This document shows positions 6,014 through 13,694 of a stretch of DNA of 40,448 nt, piece after piece; the first letter of the stretch is position 1; each line of letters starts with the position of its first letter. Position numbers and translations under genes: made by a program. Under the pieces are notes generated by a model. The model made no database searches. It was not told the origin of the DNA and saw nothing but the letters and a program-made list of their open reading frames with translations. This stretch comes from Patescibacteria group bacterium (lineage in GTDB: Bacteria > Patescibacteriota > Patescibacteriia > UM-FILTER-42-10). Location of the stretch: assembly GCA_018825385.1 (NCBI GenBank), contig JAHJEX010000026.1:1-40448 (forward strand). Direction: 5' to 3'.

Positions 6014-6256
6014 ATGGGAAGATTCATTTTCGGCATAATTGGAATCATCATCGGCTCACTGATGGTGATCAAAACAGAGTGGTTTTTAAGGTTTTTTGGA
6101 AAAATAGAATGGGCGGAACAGCACTTAGGGCTGGACGGCGGTACTAGTCTTTTTTACAAGTTACTTGGGATTGCCGCTATAATTTTAAGCTTTATGCTTA
6201 TGACCGGGATGCTAGAAAGTATATTTGAAAAAGTATTTTCAACAGGAAACATATAA
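6014..6256 (+). CDS. Small membrane protein, conserved hypothetical
   Basis: An 80-residue protein with a hydrophobic helix at about 4-19 (FIFGIIGIIIGSLMVI) and a second at about 47-66 (LLGIAAIILSFMLMTGML), joined by a WFLRFFGKIEWAEQHLG segment. The topology suggests two membrane spans with a short loop. The WFLR.FG.I.WAE pattern looks familiar from small Patescibacterial proteins of unknown role. It lies alone between tRNA genes. Confidence 0.7.
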   Translation: MGRFIFGIIGIIIGSLMVIKTEWFLRFFGKIEWAEQHLGLDGGTSLFYKLLGIAAIILSFMLMTGMLESIFEKVFSTGNI

Positions 6257-6328
6257 ATAATTTATGGGCCCGTAGTTTCCGCCGAAGGCGGACCGGCCTC
6301 TGGCTGGCAGCAACTTAACAATTATGTG

Positions 6329-6433
6329 CCCTGTGTCTTCTTATGGGGATATAGCTCAGTTGGTTAGAGCGCCGCATTTGCAATGCGGAGGTCGTCGGTT
6401 CGAATCCGACTATCTCCACCAGAAGACACAGGG
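6329..6433. repeat. 13-bp perfect inverted repeat flanking tRNA-Ala
   Basis: CCCTGTGTCTTCT (6329-6341) and AGAAGACACAGGG (6421-6433) are exact reverse complements. The right arm begins on the final A of the tRNA CCA, and the left arm ends 3 nt before the tRNA. In the transcript it would form a long helix stacked on the acceptor stem. Confidence 0.9.
6345..6421 (+). tRNA. tRNA-Ala (anticodon TGC)
   Basis: Acceptor GGGGATA/TATCTCC, anticodon stem CCGCA/TGCGG with loop TTTGCAA (TGC), T arm GTCGG-TTCGAAT-CCGAC, and encoded CCA. It is complete although nested in another tRNA's remains. Confidence 0.96.
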
Positions 6434-6490
6434 TTCGAATCCGCTCGGGTCCACCAAAAACACCCCACAAATTAAGATGTTTTTTTGCAA

Positions 6491-6766
6491 TTACTTTTCT
6501 ATTCTAATTGCCTTTCCAGAAATAATTGCTTCTGCAATTTTTTTATTCGCTGATGATAAAATTCGTTGAAAAGTACTTTGCGATACTTTCATATTTGTGG
6601 CGCAAACTATTTGATCAAACCCTTTAACGTATTTTACGCGCAATGCTTCAACTTCATCTATCGACAGCACTACTTCCTCTAAATCTCTCAAAGGAATACC
6701 TCTTGGTTTATAATAAAGTACTTTTGGATTAAACTGTATTTTTCTTATTTTTCTTGGTCTTACCAC
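6491..6766 (-). CDS. DUF134 family putative DNA-binding protein
   Basis: A 91-residue member of the DUF134 (UPF0251) family. The N-terminus MVRPRKIRKI, the YYKPRGIPL segment and the LSIDEVEALRVKYVKG block are characteristic, and the C-terminal half (QIVCATNMKVSQSTFQRIL) reads as a helix-turn-helix. The start is GTG (6766-6764), 9 nt after the stop of the thioredoxin-CcdA gene, suggesting translational coupling. DUF134 genes often lie near DUF5320 genes, as here. A regulatory role is inferred from the fold. Confidence 0.88.
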   Translation of the reverse strand: MVRPRKIRKIQFNPKVLYYKPRGIPLRDLEEVVLSIDEVEALRVKYVKGFDQIVCATNMKVSQSTFQRILSSANKKIAEAIISGKAIRIEK

Positions 6767-6775
6767 TTTATATTC

Positions 6776-7894
6776 TTAAAAAATTATTACCCAGATTCCC
6801 AATGCAACCATTATCAAACCACCAATTAAATGAAATAATCTAATATTCTTATCTTTCCACTGGCCCACGCTTTCTATTTTAGAAAGACCAAAATATATTA
6901 GTATAGTAATTATAATCAATGGTAATACAAAGATTAAATTGTAATACAATAAGAGAGGAAAAATAGTTGACCAAGACTCATTATGGGAAAGCAGGCCTAG
7001 CACAAAAAAATATGGGCCACCTGTACAGGGAAGTTCAAATAGTATTACGACAAAGCCGATGAGGAAAGCGCCTATTGGAGAAGTTACACTTCTTAGCATT
7101 TTTTTCATTCTCGGCCGCCAGGATCGTGGAATTTCCATTACAAATCCCCCACCACCATACCAAAAAAAGTCCTTTAAATTAAATAAGCCTATCAGTATGG
7201 CAATTATTCCAACAATTTTATAAAACCATCCCGAAAGACCTGATACTTGTAGAGTATATATTATTCCTAACCCAAAAAGTAAGTAACTAATATATATTGA
7301 TACCGTAAACGCAATACCGCCTAATAATGCTCTCTTTTTTTCTTGGGCAAGCATCAATGCACTTATTAATATCACTAGCACCGCAATAGCACACGGATTG
7401 ATAGAATCAACAAGCGCTGCCCCTGTCACTGCCCAAAATGATATAGGATGTGATTCAGTGTCACCATTAGTTTCAGCAATATTTTCAACTGAAGGTTCTG
7501 TTACTACATTTTCATCAGATTCTGCTTCAGAAGGAGCATCCAAATAAATTAGGATTTCACTTTCCAAATTTTCTTGAATCTCTAAATATCCAGAATAGTA
7601 TTTACCATTAGCAAACAAAATAGGAACCCCCCGTGGATAAGGAACATTATGGGAATCATACATTCCTTGCAACAATATTCCATTATCAAGATCATGCCAA
7701 ACTTCCAATTTCTCAATCTGTGCTTCTGGATATTCAGATTTAATCTGGTCAACAAATGGAGAAACCTTTGCACAATACGAGCACCCATCACCGTAAAAAA
7801 AGTAAATGGGTGATTTTTGAGCTTTCAGTACCGAAAAAGGAATAAGAACAAAAATTACTACTATCAAATATATAAGTGAGATTCTTCTACTCAT
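6776..7894 (-). CDS. Thioredoxin-like domain fused to a CcdA/DsbD-type membrane domain
   Basis: A 372-residue predicted thiol-disulfide exchange protein. A signal or anchor helix (about 6-24) is followed by a thioredoxin-like domain with YGDGCSYCAKV (Cys38 and Cys41), placed outside the membrane. After an acidic linker (about 120-145) comes a CcdA-type transmembrane domain with its two hallmark Cys regions, DSINPCAIAVLVIL and FELPCTGGPYFF. CcdA/DsbD proteins pass electrons from cytoplasmic thioredoxin to extracytoplasmic partners, so this fusion could supply its own partner. It is probably co-transcribed with the DUF134 gene downstream. Confidence 0.88.
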   Translation of the reverse strand: MSRRISLIYLIVVIFVLIPFSVLKAQKSPIYFFYGDGCSYCAKVSPFVDQIKSEYPEAQIEKLEVWHDLDNGILLQGMYDSHNVPYPRGVPILFANGKYYSGYLEIQENLESEILIYLDAPSEAESDENVVTEPSVENIAETNGDTESHPISFWAVTGAALVDSINPCAIAVLVILISALMLAQEKKRALLGGIAFTVSIYISYLLFGLGIIYTLQVSGLSGWFYKIVGIIAILIGLFNLKDFFWYGGGGFVMEIPRSWRPRMKKMLRSVTSPIGAFLIGFVVILFELPCTGGPYFFVLGLLSHNESWSTIFPLLLYYNLIFVLPLIIITILIYFGLSKIESVGQWKDKNIRLFHLIGGLIMVALGIWVIIF

Positions 7895-7998
7895 TGTTTG
7901 TTTCTTAAATACTATATTTTGACTATTACAATATTAACAAAATTTTTCTTAAAAATAAAGGGGTTCTGACCCGTAACTTTATGTTGCGGGGCTATTTT

Positions 7999-8253
7999 CT
8001 ATTTTTTCTTTCCCAACTCAGTCAGACGTTCTTTAATTTGTTTCAACTCATCTTCCATAATTTCTGCATCATTTGTCAGTATTTCAGCCTCATCTTTATT
8101 CGTCATACGCAGTGGCATTCTTCCAAATCCCACACCTCTTCTTGAACCTCGGCCACACCCAAACTGAAAACCTCCACCTCCGTTACAAGGGCCCATCCCT
8201 CGTCCGGTTAGAGCTCCCATGCCTTGTGGGCCAGTTCCATCTAATCTTGGCAT
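7999..8253 (-). CDS. DUF5320 family protein
   Basis: An 84-residue protein with the DUF5320 signature: MPRLDGTGPQGMG at the start, then TGRGMGPCNGGGG, a Gly/Cys-rich region with FGCGRG, and a C-terminal coiled coil (about 56-82). The start chosen is ATG 8253-8251, 4-8 nt after GGGGTGATT. A GTG three codons upstream is possible, but it overlaps this ribosome binding site. The family is of unknown function and is often found with DUF134 and iron-molybdenum-cofactor-type proteins. It lies upstream of the CcdA gene on the same strand, with 104 nt between. Confidence 0.85.
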   Translation of the reverse strand: MPRLDGTGPQGMGALTGRGMGPCNGGGGFQFGCGRGSRRGVGFGRMPLRMTNKDEAEILTNDAEIMEDELKQIKERLTELGKKK

Positions 8254-8417
8254 AATAATCACCCCCTATCCCTAAAATTGTTTATATATTATGAGTATAT
8301 ACCCATAACTATATTATTGTCAAATTGATTTATTAGTATGCTCACTAAATAATTGATACCGCATAATTTATTTTTGTTCCTATGAAAAAGCAATAAGAAA
8401 CAGTTTGTGGATAACTA

Positions 8418-8446
8418 TTGCTTGTTTTTTTAAAATAGTTTACAAT
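8418..8446 (+). promoter_or_regulatory. Promoter of the histone-like gene
   Basis: TTGCTT (8418-8423), 17-bp spacer, TACAAT (8441-8446). The start would be near 8453. Confidence 0.6.
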
Positions 8447-8499
8447 TATATTATAAGATTATTCCTTTTGATTTTATATTTGCCAAGAGAGGAGGTGAT

Positions 8500-8652
8500 A
8501 TGATGGCGAAAAAGAAAGCAGCAAAGAAAAAACTTGCTAAAAAGAAAGTAGCAAAACGTAAGCCAGCTAAAAGAAAGGTGGCTAAACGCAAGCCTGCAAA
8601 AAGAAAAAAAGTAGCTAAACGCAAGCCTGCAAAAAGAAAAAAGAAGAAATAA
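8500..8652 (+). CDS. Lysine/arginine-rich histone-H1-like protein
   Basis: A 50-residue protein almost wholly of Lys, Ala, Arg and Pro, beginning MMAKKKAAKKK and built from repeats of VAKRKPAKRK. This resembles bacterial histone-H1-like tails that bind DNA or RNA without a fold. A strong ribosome binding site (GAGGAGGTGAT) precedes tandem ATG codons; the second (8503) has the more usual spacing, so the mature start may be one codon later. It has its own promoter and a bidirectional terminator. The near-exact internal DNA repeats (KRKPAKRK units) suggest the copy number can change. Confidence 0.85.
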   Translation: MMAKKKAAKKKLAKKKVAKRKPAKRKVAKRKPAKRKKVAKRKPAKRKKKK

Positions 8653-8672
8653 AACTTCTTTTCAATAAAAAA

Positions 8673-8701
8673 AAGTCTCCGAAATCATGGAGGCTTTTTT
8701 T
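8673..8701. terminator. Bidirectional terminator between histone-like gene and amidase
   Basis: AAGTCTCC (8673-8680) pairs with GGAGGCTT (8689-8696), with A runs on one side and T runs on the other. It can end both the plus-strand histone-like gene and the minus-strand amidase gene. Confidence 0.85.
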
Positions 8702-8709
8702 ATACAAAT

Positions 8710-10899
8710 CTAATCAACTCTAGTAATTTGAGTAAGTTCTCCTCCTTGAACAATAATGTCTCTACCAGGAATACCTAATTTCATTGTATTTAAATACAAA
8801 CCTAGCTGTTTGGGGGATTTTAAGTAGACTTCAAATGTAGCGGTTTCACCAGGTTGTACCCCGTCTTCATTAAAAACAATATTACCATAATTATTATTCC
8901 ACGAAGAATCGAAAAACACGCTCACATTTCCTCCTAAATCAAAAATCTGAAGGATCATATCCTTATTCCAGGATCCGATTCCAGTGTTTTTGAATTTGAC
9001 TGCTACCGGAACTCTCCAATAATTTAATACTGTCAGAGGAACAGTGTGAGATACTAACTCTGCAGTATATTGTGAGTCAACGCGAGTTATAGAGAATGAT
9101 TCTCTCTGAATAACATCTTCTGGACCCATAATTCGATAAATATTTTTAAATAAACCCAATTCTAGCGGTGCTTCTATTTTAAAAGTGAATGTTGCAGTTT
9201 CTCCTGATCCAACGCTAGGTTCATTAAAATCAATATTGCCGTTTTGTCCCGGCCAGTCTTGATGGTAAAGGCGACTGACTTTATCACCAAGATCATATAT
9301 ATTCAAATACACTTCCCCCTTTTCCCATGTGCTCATACCTTGGTTTCTAAATTTGAATGTTGCTGTTTGTTGATCAGCGGCAAACATAGCAGGTGTAATC
9401 ATATCGGAAGCTAGTTTGGCCGCATATGATAAACCTGTTATTTGAAGATTCAATGTAAAGTTTGTATCCTTGATAGAAGTATCATCAATTGCAAGCATAA
9501 AGTTCTCTGATACCTCTAACAGATCGACTGGGGCTTGTATTGAGAACGTAAACCTACCTGTCTCTCCTGGAGCAATATTTGAATTGTCTGCCACTGTAAC
9601 ATGTGTTTGAGACTCCCAGTTACTTGCCTGAAGGTTAGATGAACCATTGCTAGGAATAATATGAGATGAATATTGTCCATATGTTCGCCAAGTAACATTG
9701 CCAGTATTTTTGAACTCAACCCATACTTCTTCTTCTTGACCAGCATTAATGGAAATTGATTTTGTGCTTTGTCGAACAAACGAAGCATTGATTACTGGCT
9801 TTGCCAAACCTCCTAATTCATCATACAAATTTTGAGATTCAGAACGGATACTATCTAATTCTTGATACAAATTAGCACCTGGACAAAGCGTGCAGTCTAA
9901 ATCTCTGTGCCCCACTATATTTGGATAATTATCATCAACTAAAAAACTCTCTTCACTGGGTTCTATAGCAAAGTCTTGAGCTTTATTAGCAATAAGGCTG
10001 ACTAAAGCATTGCTCACCTCACTATTCAACTCCATATCCTCATAATCTCCCAAAACAGATATACCAATACTTCCCTTATTAAAATCAGCTTCAAATTCTT
10101 CTCCGCCAAATCGCGAAATTGCACAAGCTTTGTTGCGATATACATGTGCTGCTATAGAACCATCGCCTCCAAACCTTCCTTCGTAAATTTTTCCGTCTTG
10201 ATCAATAAGATAATTATAACCTATATCCCCCCAACCTAAGACGACCGAGTGCCAATAGTAAATACCTCTTACCGTTCCTTCGGGGTCATTACCTCCATCA
10301 CCACCCGCTGTATGATGAACAACAAATTTTTCCGGTGTTTGATATTCGGTAGGCCAGATTTCCTTATCTGCTCCATCCAGTCGCCAGTCTTCATCCGCCT
10401 CCCATTCAGAACGGGTAATAATATCTAAATTATTTTGTGCAGAAACCTGTTTGAATATTTTTATGGGATTCCATTTATCAAACTGGAGTTTTCTTGTCTC
10501 ACCAAGATAAATTAGTTTCAATTTATCAAGATTTCCAGAAATAACTGAATACTGAAATTTTGTAGCATTGTTTGAAATAACTGGCTCTTTTGTAAAGTAC
10601 CAGTCATCTTTTTTTACTGTTTCTTCAATTGAGTACCAATCACTCCATTTATTTGTTCCATAATATCGTACTGCAAGCTCTACTGGATCATTACTTTGCC
10701 ACGCCACTCCTATCATTTGAAAAGGAAAATCAGATGCAATTACTTCAGAAACTGTATCGTTAGTAACATTTAAATGGATTACTTCACCTTTTTGAATCTC
10801 TTGTTTTGACGAAGCGTGGACTTGAGAAGACAAAAAAACAACTGCTAGGAAAGCAATTGTCCCGATAATAAAAACCTTGGTTGTGCTAGGACCTTTCAT
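8710..10899 (-). CDS. Exported peptidoglycan amidase with NBR1-like Ig repeats
   Basis: A 729-residue protein with an N-terminal export signal (about 8-29). After a beta-rich segment comes an N-acetylmuramoyl-L-alanine amidase (Amidase_2/PGRP) domain at about 158-350. Zinc ligands are visible in VVHHTAGG (His195/196), GHRDLDCTLCPG (His331, Cys339), and the GYNYLIDQDGKIYEGR block is typical. The rest (about 370-729) holds three Ig-like repeats with the FKNTG..(S/T)W and PGETATF patterns of NBR1-like domains, also present in the SpoIID protein at 16516. It probably cleaves or remodels peptidoglycan outside the membrane. Its promoter overlaps the end of the upstream ligase gene. Confidence 0.9.
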   Translation of the reverse strand: MKGPSTTKVFIIGTIAFLAVVFLSSQVHASSKQEIQKGEVIHLNVTNDTVSEVIASDFPFQMIGVAWQSNDPVELAVRYYGTNKWSDWYSIEETVKKDDWYFTKEPVISNNATKFQYSVISGNLDKLKLIYLGETRKLQFDKWNPIKIFKQVSAQNNLDIITRSEWEADEDWRLDGADKEIWPTEYQTPEKFVVHHTAGGDGGNDPEGTVRGIYYWHSVVLGWGDIGYNYLIDQDGKIYEGRFGGDGSIAAHVYRNKACAISRFGGEEFEADFNKGSIGISVLGDYEDMELNSEVSNALVSLIANKAQDFAIEPSEESFLVDDNYPNIVGHRDLDCTLCPGANLYQELDSIRSESQNLYDELGGLAKPVINASFVRQSTKSISINAGQEEEVWVEFKNTGNVTWRTYGQYSSHIIPSNGSSNLQASNWESQTHVTVADNSNIAPGETGRFTFSIQAPVDLLEVSENFMLAIDDTSIKDTNFTLNLQITGLSYAAKLASDMITPAMFAADQQTATFKFRNQGMSTWEKGEVYLNIYDLGDKVSRLYHQDWPGQNGNIDFNEPSVGSGETATFTFKIEAPLELGLFKNIYRIMGPEDVIQRESFSITRVDSQYTAELVSHTVPLTVLNYWRVPVAVKFKNTGIGSWNKDMILQIFDLGGNVSVFFDSSWNNNYGNIVFNEDGVQPGETATFEVYLKSPKQLGLYLNTMKLGIPGRDIIVQGGELTQITRVD

Positions 10900-10943
10900 A
10901 ATGGCACGTTTTGTTTTTGTTTTTTATTTAACTTTGTATTTCT

Positions 10944-10972
10944 ATTATAGCGTAAAATTGGACTTTTGTCCA
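10944..10972 (-). promoter_or_regulatory. Promoter of the amidase gene, with A-rich leader
   Basis: On the minus strand, TGGACA (10972-10967), 17-bp spacer, TATAAT (10949-10944), inside the end of the upstream ligase gene. The leader then carries AAAAACAAAAACAAA (10924-10910), as in the pilT leader. Confidence 0.65.
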
Positions 10973-12267
10973 CCCCTTGATTGATTTGAAATATTTTTTT
11001 GACTTACCATAAAGCCAACAATTATCCAAAACAAAACAGCTAGATCATTTTTGAAGTACGGAACATCAACCATCCCATAAGCCAGAGTAGCGATTAAAAC
11101 GCCCATAAGAACAATTGAGAATCTAAATTTTGGTATGGGATACAAATCTATCGTTCTTTTTCTTATACTGTGTCCCTCTTTAAAAAACATTACCAATAAC
11201 CAAAGTAGCGCAATCAAACCAAGTATTCCTAGTTCAACCCAGAAATTCATAACTATATTATGAGGATACAAAAGAAACTCAGTATGTTTAGCAAGTTTGT
11301 ATTCCTCATATACTGTAGGGAATCCTGCCAACCCGGCACCTTGAAGCGGACGATCTTTAATCAGATTCCATGTTCCCTGCCATAATACGGTTCTTACGTC
11401 AGTGGAAGTATCTTTAACTGTTACAATATCCCATACAGTTGTGCGAGTTTGAGGAATAATAAGTACTGTCAGTACTGACACAACAATTGCAATCCAAATC
11501 CATTTCTTAAATCGACTGAAGAAGCTAAAAAACAGTATCGCTGCTCCGATACCAAGTACCGCACCGCGCGATACTGAAAAAGCAATCGCAAGTAATGCAA
11601 ATATGACCACACCAGTAATAAATTGTCTCGCCCCCTTTGCTAATTTATTATCCGCTTTTTTATCATGCTTTTTCGCCAGCAACAATATTCCTAAGAACAG
11701 CGTTGCAATGGGAGTTAAGTATAAACCAACTGCATTTGGATACTCAAATATTGAAGTTACCCTTTTTGGTGATTCAGATACCCAAGGCTCATAACTAGGA
11801 AGAATCTCGATATATTGCCACAGCGCTATTACCGATACAAAAAGTGCAGAAACTCCCAGAGCCCAAAATATTAAACGTATTCTTCGCGGTGAGTTAATAA
11901 CATTTGTGAATACTATGAAGAATAAAATCGCTTCCACAAAATATGCCTTATAAATACCTAGCGCCGATTGCAGATCTGGAGAAATAAATACAGCTATTGT
12001 TGCAGAAACAAACAATAGAAGTAATGGCCATTTAAACTGTGTACACTTTATATCCTTAAGCTTATCAATAAATACTTTTTTTATCCCCCACACTATAAAC
12101 AACAATAATATCATTATTTCGAGCAGTGTAGCAGGAATTGAAAATACCTCAAACCGTATTAAATAACTAGGCAGTAATAATACCGTAAGCATCAGAGCTA
12201 TTTCTATCTTTTTCCATGCAAGTAGAAAGAAAAAGAAGCTAAAAATGATTAAGAAAGATATTTCCAT
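10945..12267 (-). CDS. O-antigen ligase/polymerase-like membrane protein (second of pair)
   Basis: A polytopic membrane protein of about 440 residues from the chosen ATG (12267-12265, MEISFLIIF); a longer frame begins 19 codons earlier inside the upstream gene. Many transmembrane helices surround a large external loop, and the Wzy_C-type signature appears as RDRPLQGAGLAGFPTVYEEY followed by PHNIVMNFWVELGILGL. Such proteins join or polymerise polysaccharide on the outer face of the membrane. The start codon overlaps the upstream stop by one base (TAATG), so the two ligase-like genes are translationally coupled. Confidence 0.85.
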   Translation of the reverse strand: MEISFLIIFSFFFFLLAWKKIEIALMLTVLLLPSYLIRFEVFSIPATLLEIMILLLFIVWGIKKVFIDKLKDIKCTQFKWPLLLLFVSATIAVFISPDLQSALGIYKAYFVEAILFFIVFTNVINSPRRIRLIFWALGVSALFVSVIALWQYIEILPSYEPWVSESPKRVTSIFEYPNAVGLYLTPIATLFLGILLLAKKHDKKADNKLAKGARQFITGVVIFALLAIAFSVSRGAVLGIGAAILFFSFFSRFKKWIWIAIVVSVLTVLIIPQTRTTVWDIVTVKDTSTDVRTVLWQGTWNLIKDRPLQGAGLAGFPTVYEEYKLAKHTEFLLYPHNIVMNFWVELGILGLIALLWLLVMFFKEGHSIRKRTIDLYPIPKFRFSIVLMGVLIATLAYGMVDVPYFKNDLAVLFWIIVGFMVSQKNISNQSRGGQKSNFTL

Positions 12268-13694
12268 TATGCTTTTTTGAAAATAATATTTTGTACTGCT
12301 ACCATCATACCAATTACAAACCAAACATGCATTATATAAAGAGTTGAAAATGTTTGATACTGAGCTAAGATACCCAGAAATACAGCTAGAAATCCAATCA
12401 TTATTGCCCGCAAGTATGAATCTTTAGCTACTTGAATAGCTTTGATGGAACGAAAAATTACTATAGCTAACATTACAACAAAAGACAGTAACCCTAAAAT
12501 ACCAACCTCTGCAATCAATTCGATTGATTCGTTGTTAACTATTTTCCATCCATCATTTGGTTCGACATATGGGTGTACTGAAGCATAAGGTCCAAAACCT
12601 CCAACTCCTACCCCAATCCAAGGATGTTGGTAATAACCATCCATTGCTATTTCTAATGTTTCTACCCTCTCACTATACGCTGCACCATAAAAGGCATTAG
12701 TAACGTGCCCTTTAAATATTTCCAAATTGACTGCATTCCCAAATCCTAAAAAACGAACTGCAATATAAGCAATTACTAACGCCGCAACTAATAACATAGG
12801 GGTTTTTCTAGAAGTGAAAATTCGCTTGAAATAATAAATCCCCAATACCACTAATATCACGATAAATCCCAAATATCCTCCCCTAGAAACTGTAAGCACT
12901 AGATTCAGACCAAAGAAAATAATCAAGAAAATCAAATAACTATATCGAATATTTTTTGTCTTCCCCAGAAAAAGAGCACATAACAAACCTAAAGGAATCA
13001 AAAGATAATTAGCAAAGTATAATGGCTCTAATGCCGTTGATTGAATTCTTGGAAAACCTAACACTTCTTTTGTATAAAGATCACGTAAACCCGTAATTGA
13101 TTGAGGAAGCCCAATCATATCCCCTAAAAATTGAAAAATGCCGAATACACCCACAATAAACGCACTGATCACAACTAACTTTATTATTATTTTTACATGG
13201 CTCTCCCTGTTGACTAACTGTGGAATAAGTAGACTAAAAGCAATTGTAAAAATAGTAAATAATAATACAGAGGCAGAACGCTCAATGTTTTCAGCGTTTA
13301 GTAAAGATGCCACATTTACAACCACAAAGAGAGCTAAAGGAAAGATCAAGGGGTTTTTGCGTAGAAAAAAGCTTTGCTTGCGAAGGCCGTCAAATATCCA
13401 TCCTCCTATAGTTACTATTGTTAATATCTGGCTTATCCTGATAGTCATACCAGCTGCTTCTATTGCACCAATCCTCTCAAAAGGGAGCAAGAAGGCGATC
13501 AGAAATATCCCAAGGACCGGATTTCGAAATATGAAAATGCTTATCACCACTCCAATTATTCCACCTAATACCATAAGGGGATCTGTCCACTCTCCTGCGA
13601 TGCTTACAGAAATCCCAAGTGGTACAGTAAGAACAATAAGCAGTACAAACTCTTTGATAGAAAATTCAAATTTGTTTGCTATCTTAATATTCAT
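12267..13694 (-). CDS. O-antigen ligase/polymerase-like membrane protein (first of pair)
   Basis: A 475-residue polytopic protein of the same family as its downstream neighbour, with the ligase/polymerase signature YYQHPWIGVGVGGFGPYAS, followed by NNESIELIAEVGILGLLSF. About a dozen hydrophobic helices are visible. The pair may divide polymerase and ligase roles, or act on different sugars; sequence alone does not decide. Its ATG overlaps the stop of the glycosyltransferase gene by 4 nt (ATGA), showing a tightly packed operon. Confidence 0.85.
   Translation of the reverse strand: MNIKIANKFEFSIKEFVLLIVLTVPLGISVSIAGEWTDPLMVLGGIIGVVISIFIFRNPVLGIFLIAFLLPFERIGAIEAAGMTIRISQILTIVTIGGWIFDGLRKQSFFLRKNPLIFPLALFVVVNVASLLNAENIERSASVLLFTIFTIAFSLLIPQLVNRESHVKIIIKLVVISAFIVGVFGIFQFLGDMIGLPQSITGLRDLYTKEVLGFPRIQSTALEPLYFANYLLIPLGLLCALFLGKTKNIRYSYLIFLIIFFGLNLVLTVSRGGYLGFIVILVVLGIYYFKRIFTSRKTPMLLVAALVIAYIAVRFLGFGNAVNLEIFKGHVTNAFYGAAYSERVETLEIAMDGYYQHPWIGVGVGGFGPYASVHPYVEPNDGWKIVNNESIELIAEVGILGLLSFVVMLAIVIFRSIKAIQVAKDSYLRAIMIGFLAVFLGILAQYQTFSTLYIMHVWFVIGMMVAVQNIIFKKA

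Larger units (their letters stand above)
6266..6456 (+). pseudogene. Split Ile-like tRNA remnant enclosing tRNA-Ala
   Basis: A tRNA 5' end, GGGCCCG-TAG (6266-6275), is followed by a CCGCC-gaa-GGCGG hairpin and other short palindromes. The matching 3' end, GGTTCGAATCCGCTCGGGTCCACCA without its full 5' T-stem strand, lies at 6432-6456. GGGCCCG pairs with CGGGTCC over 7 bp (one G-U), so the two ends belonged to one tRNA. The D arm remainder, anticodon arm and 5' T-stem strand are lost. Between them sits an intact tRNA-Ala inside a 13-bp inverted repeat. GGGCCCG is typical of tRNA-Ile, but the identity is uncertain without the anticodon. Confidence 0.7.
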
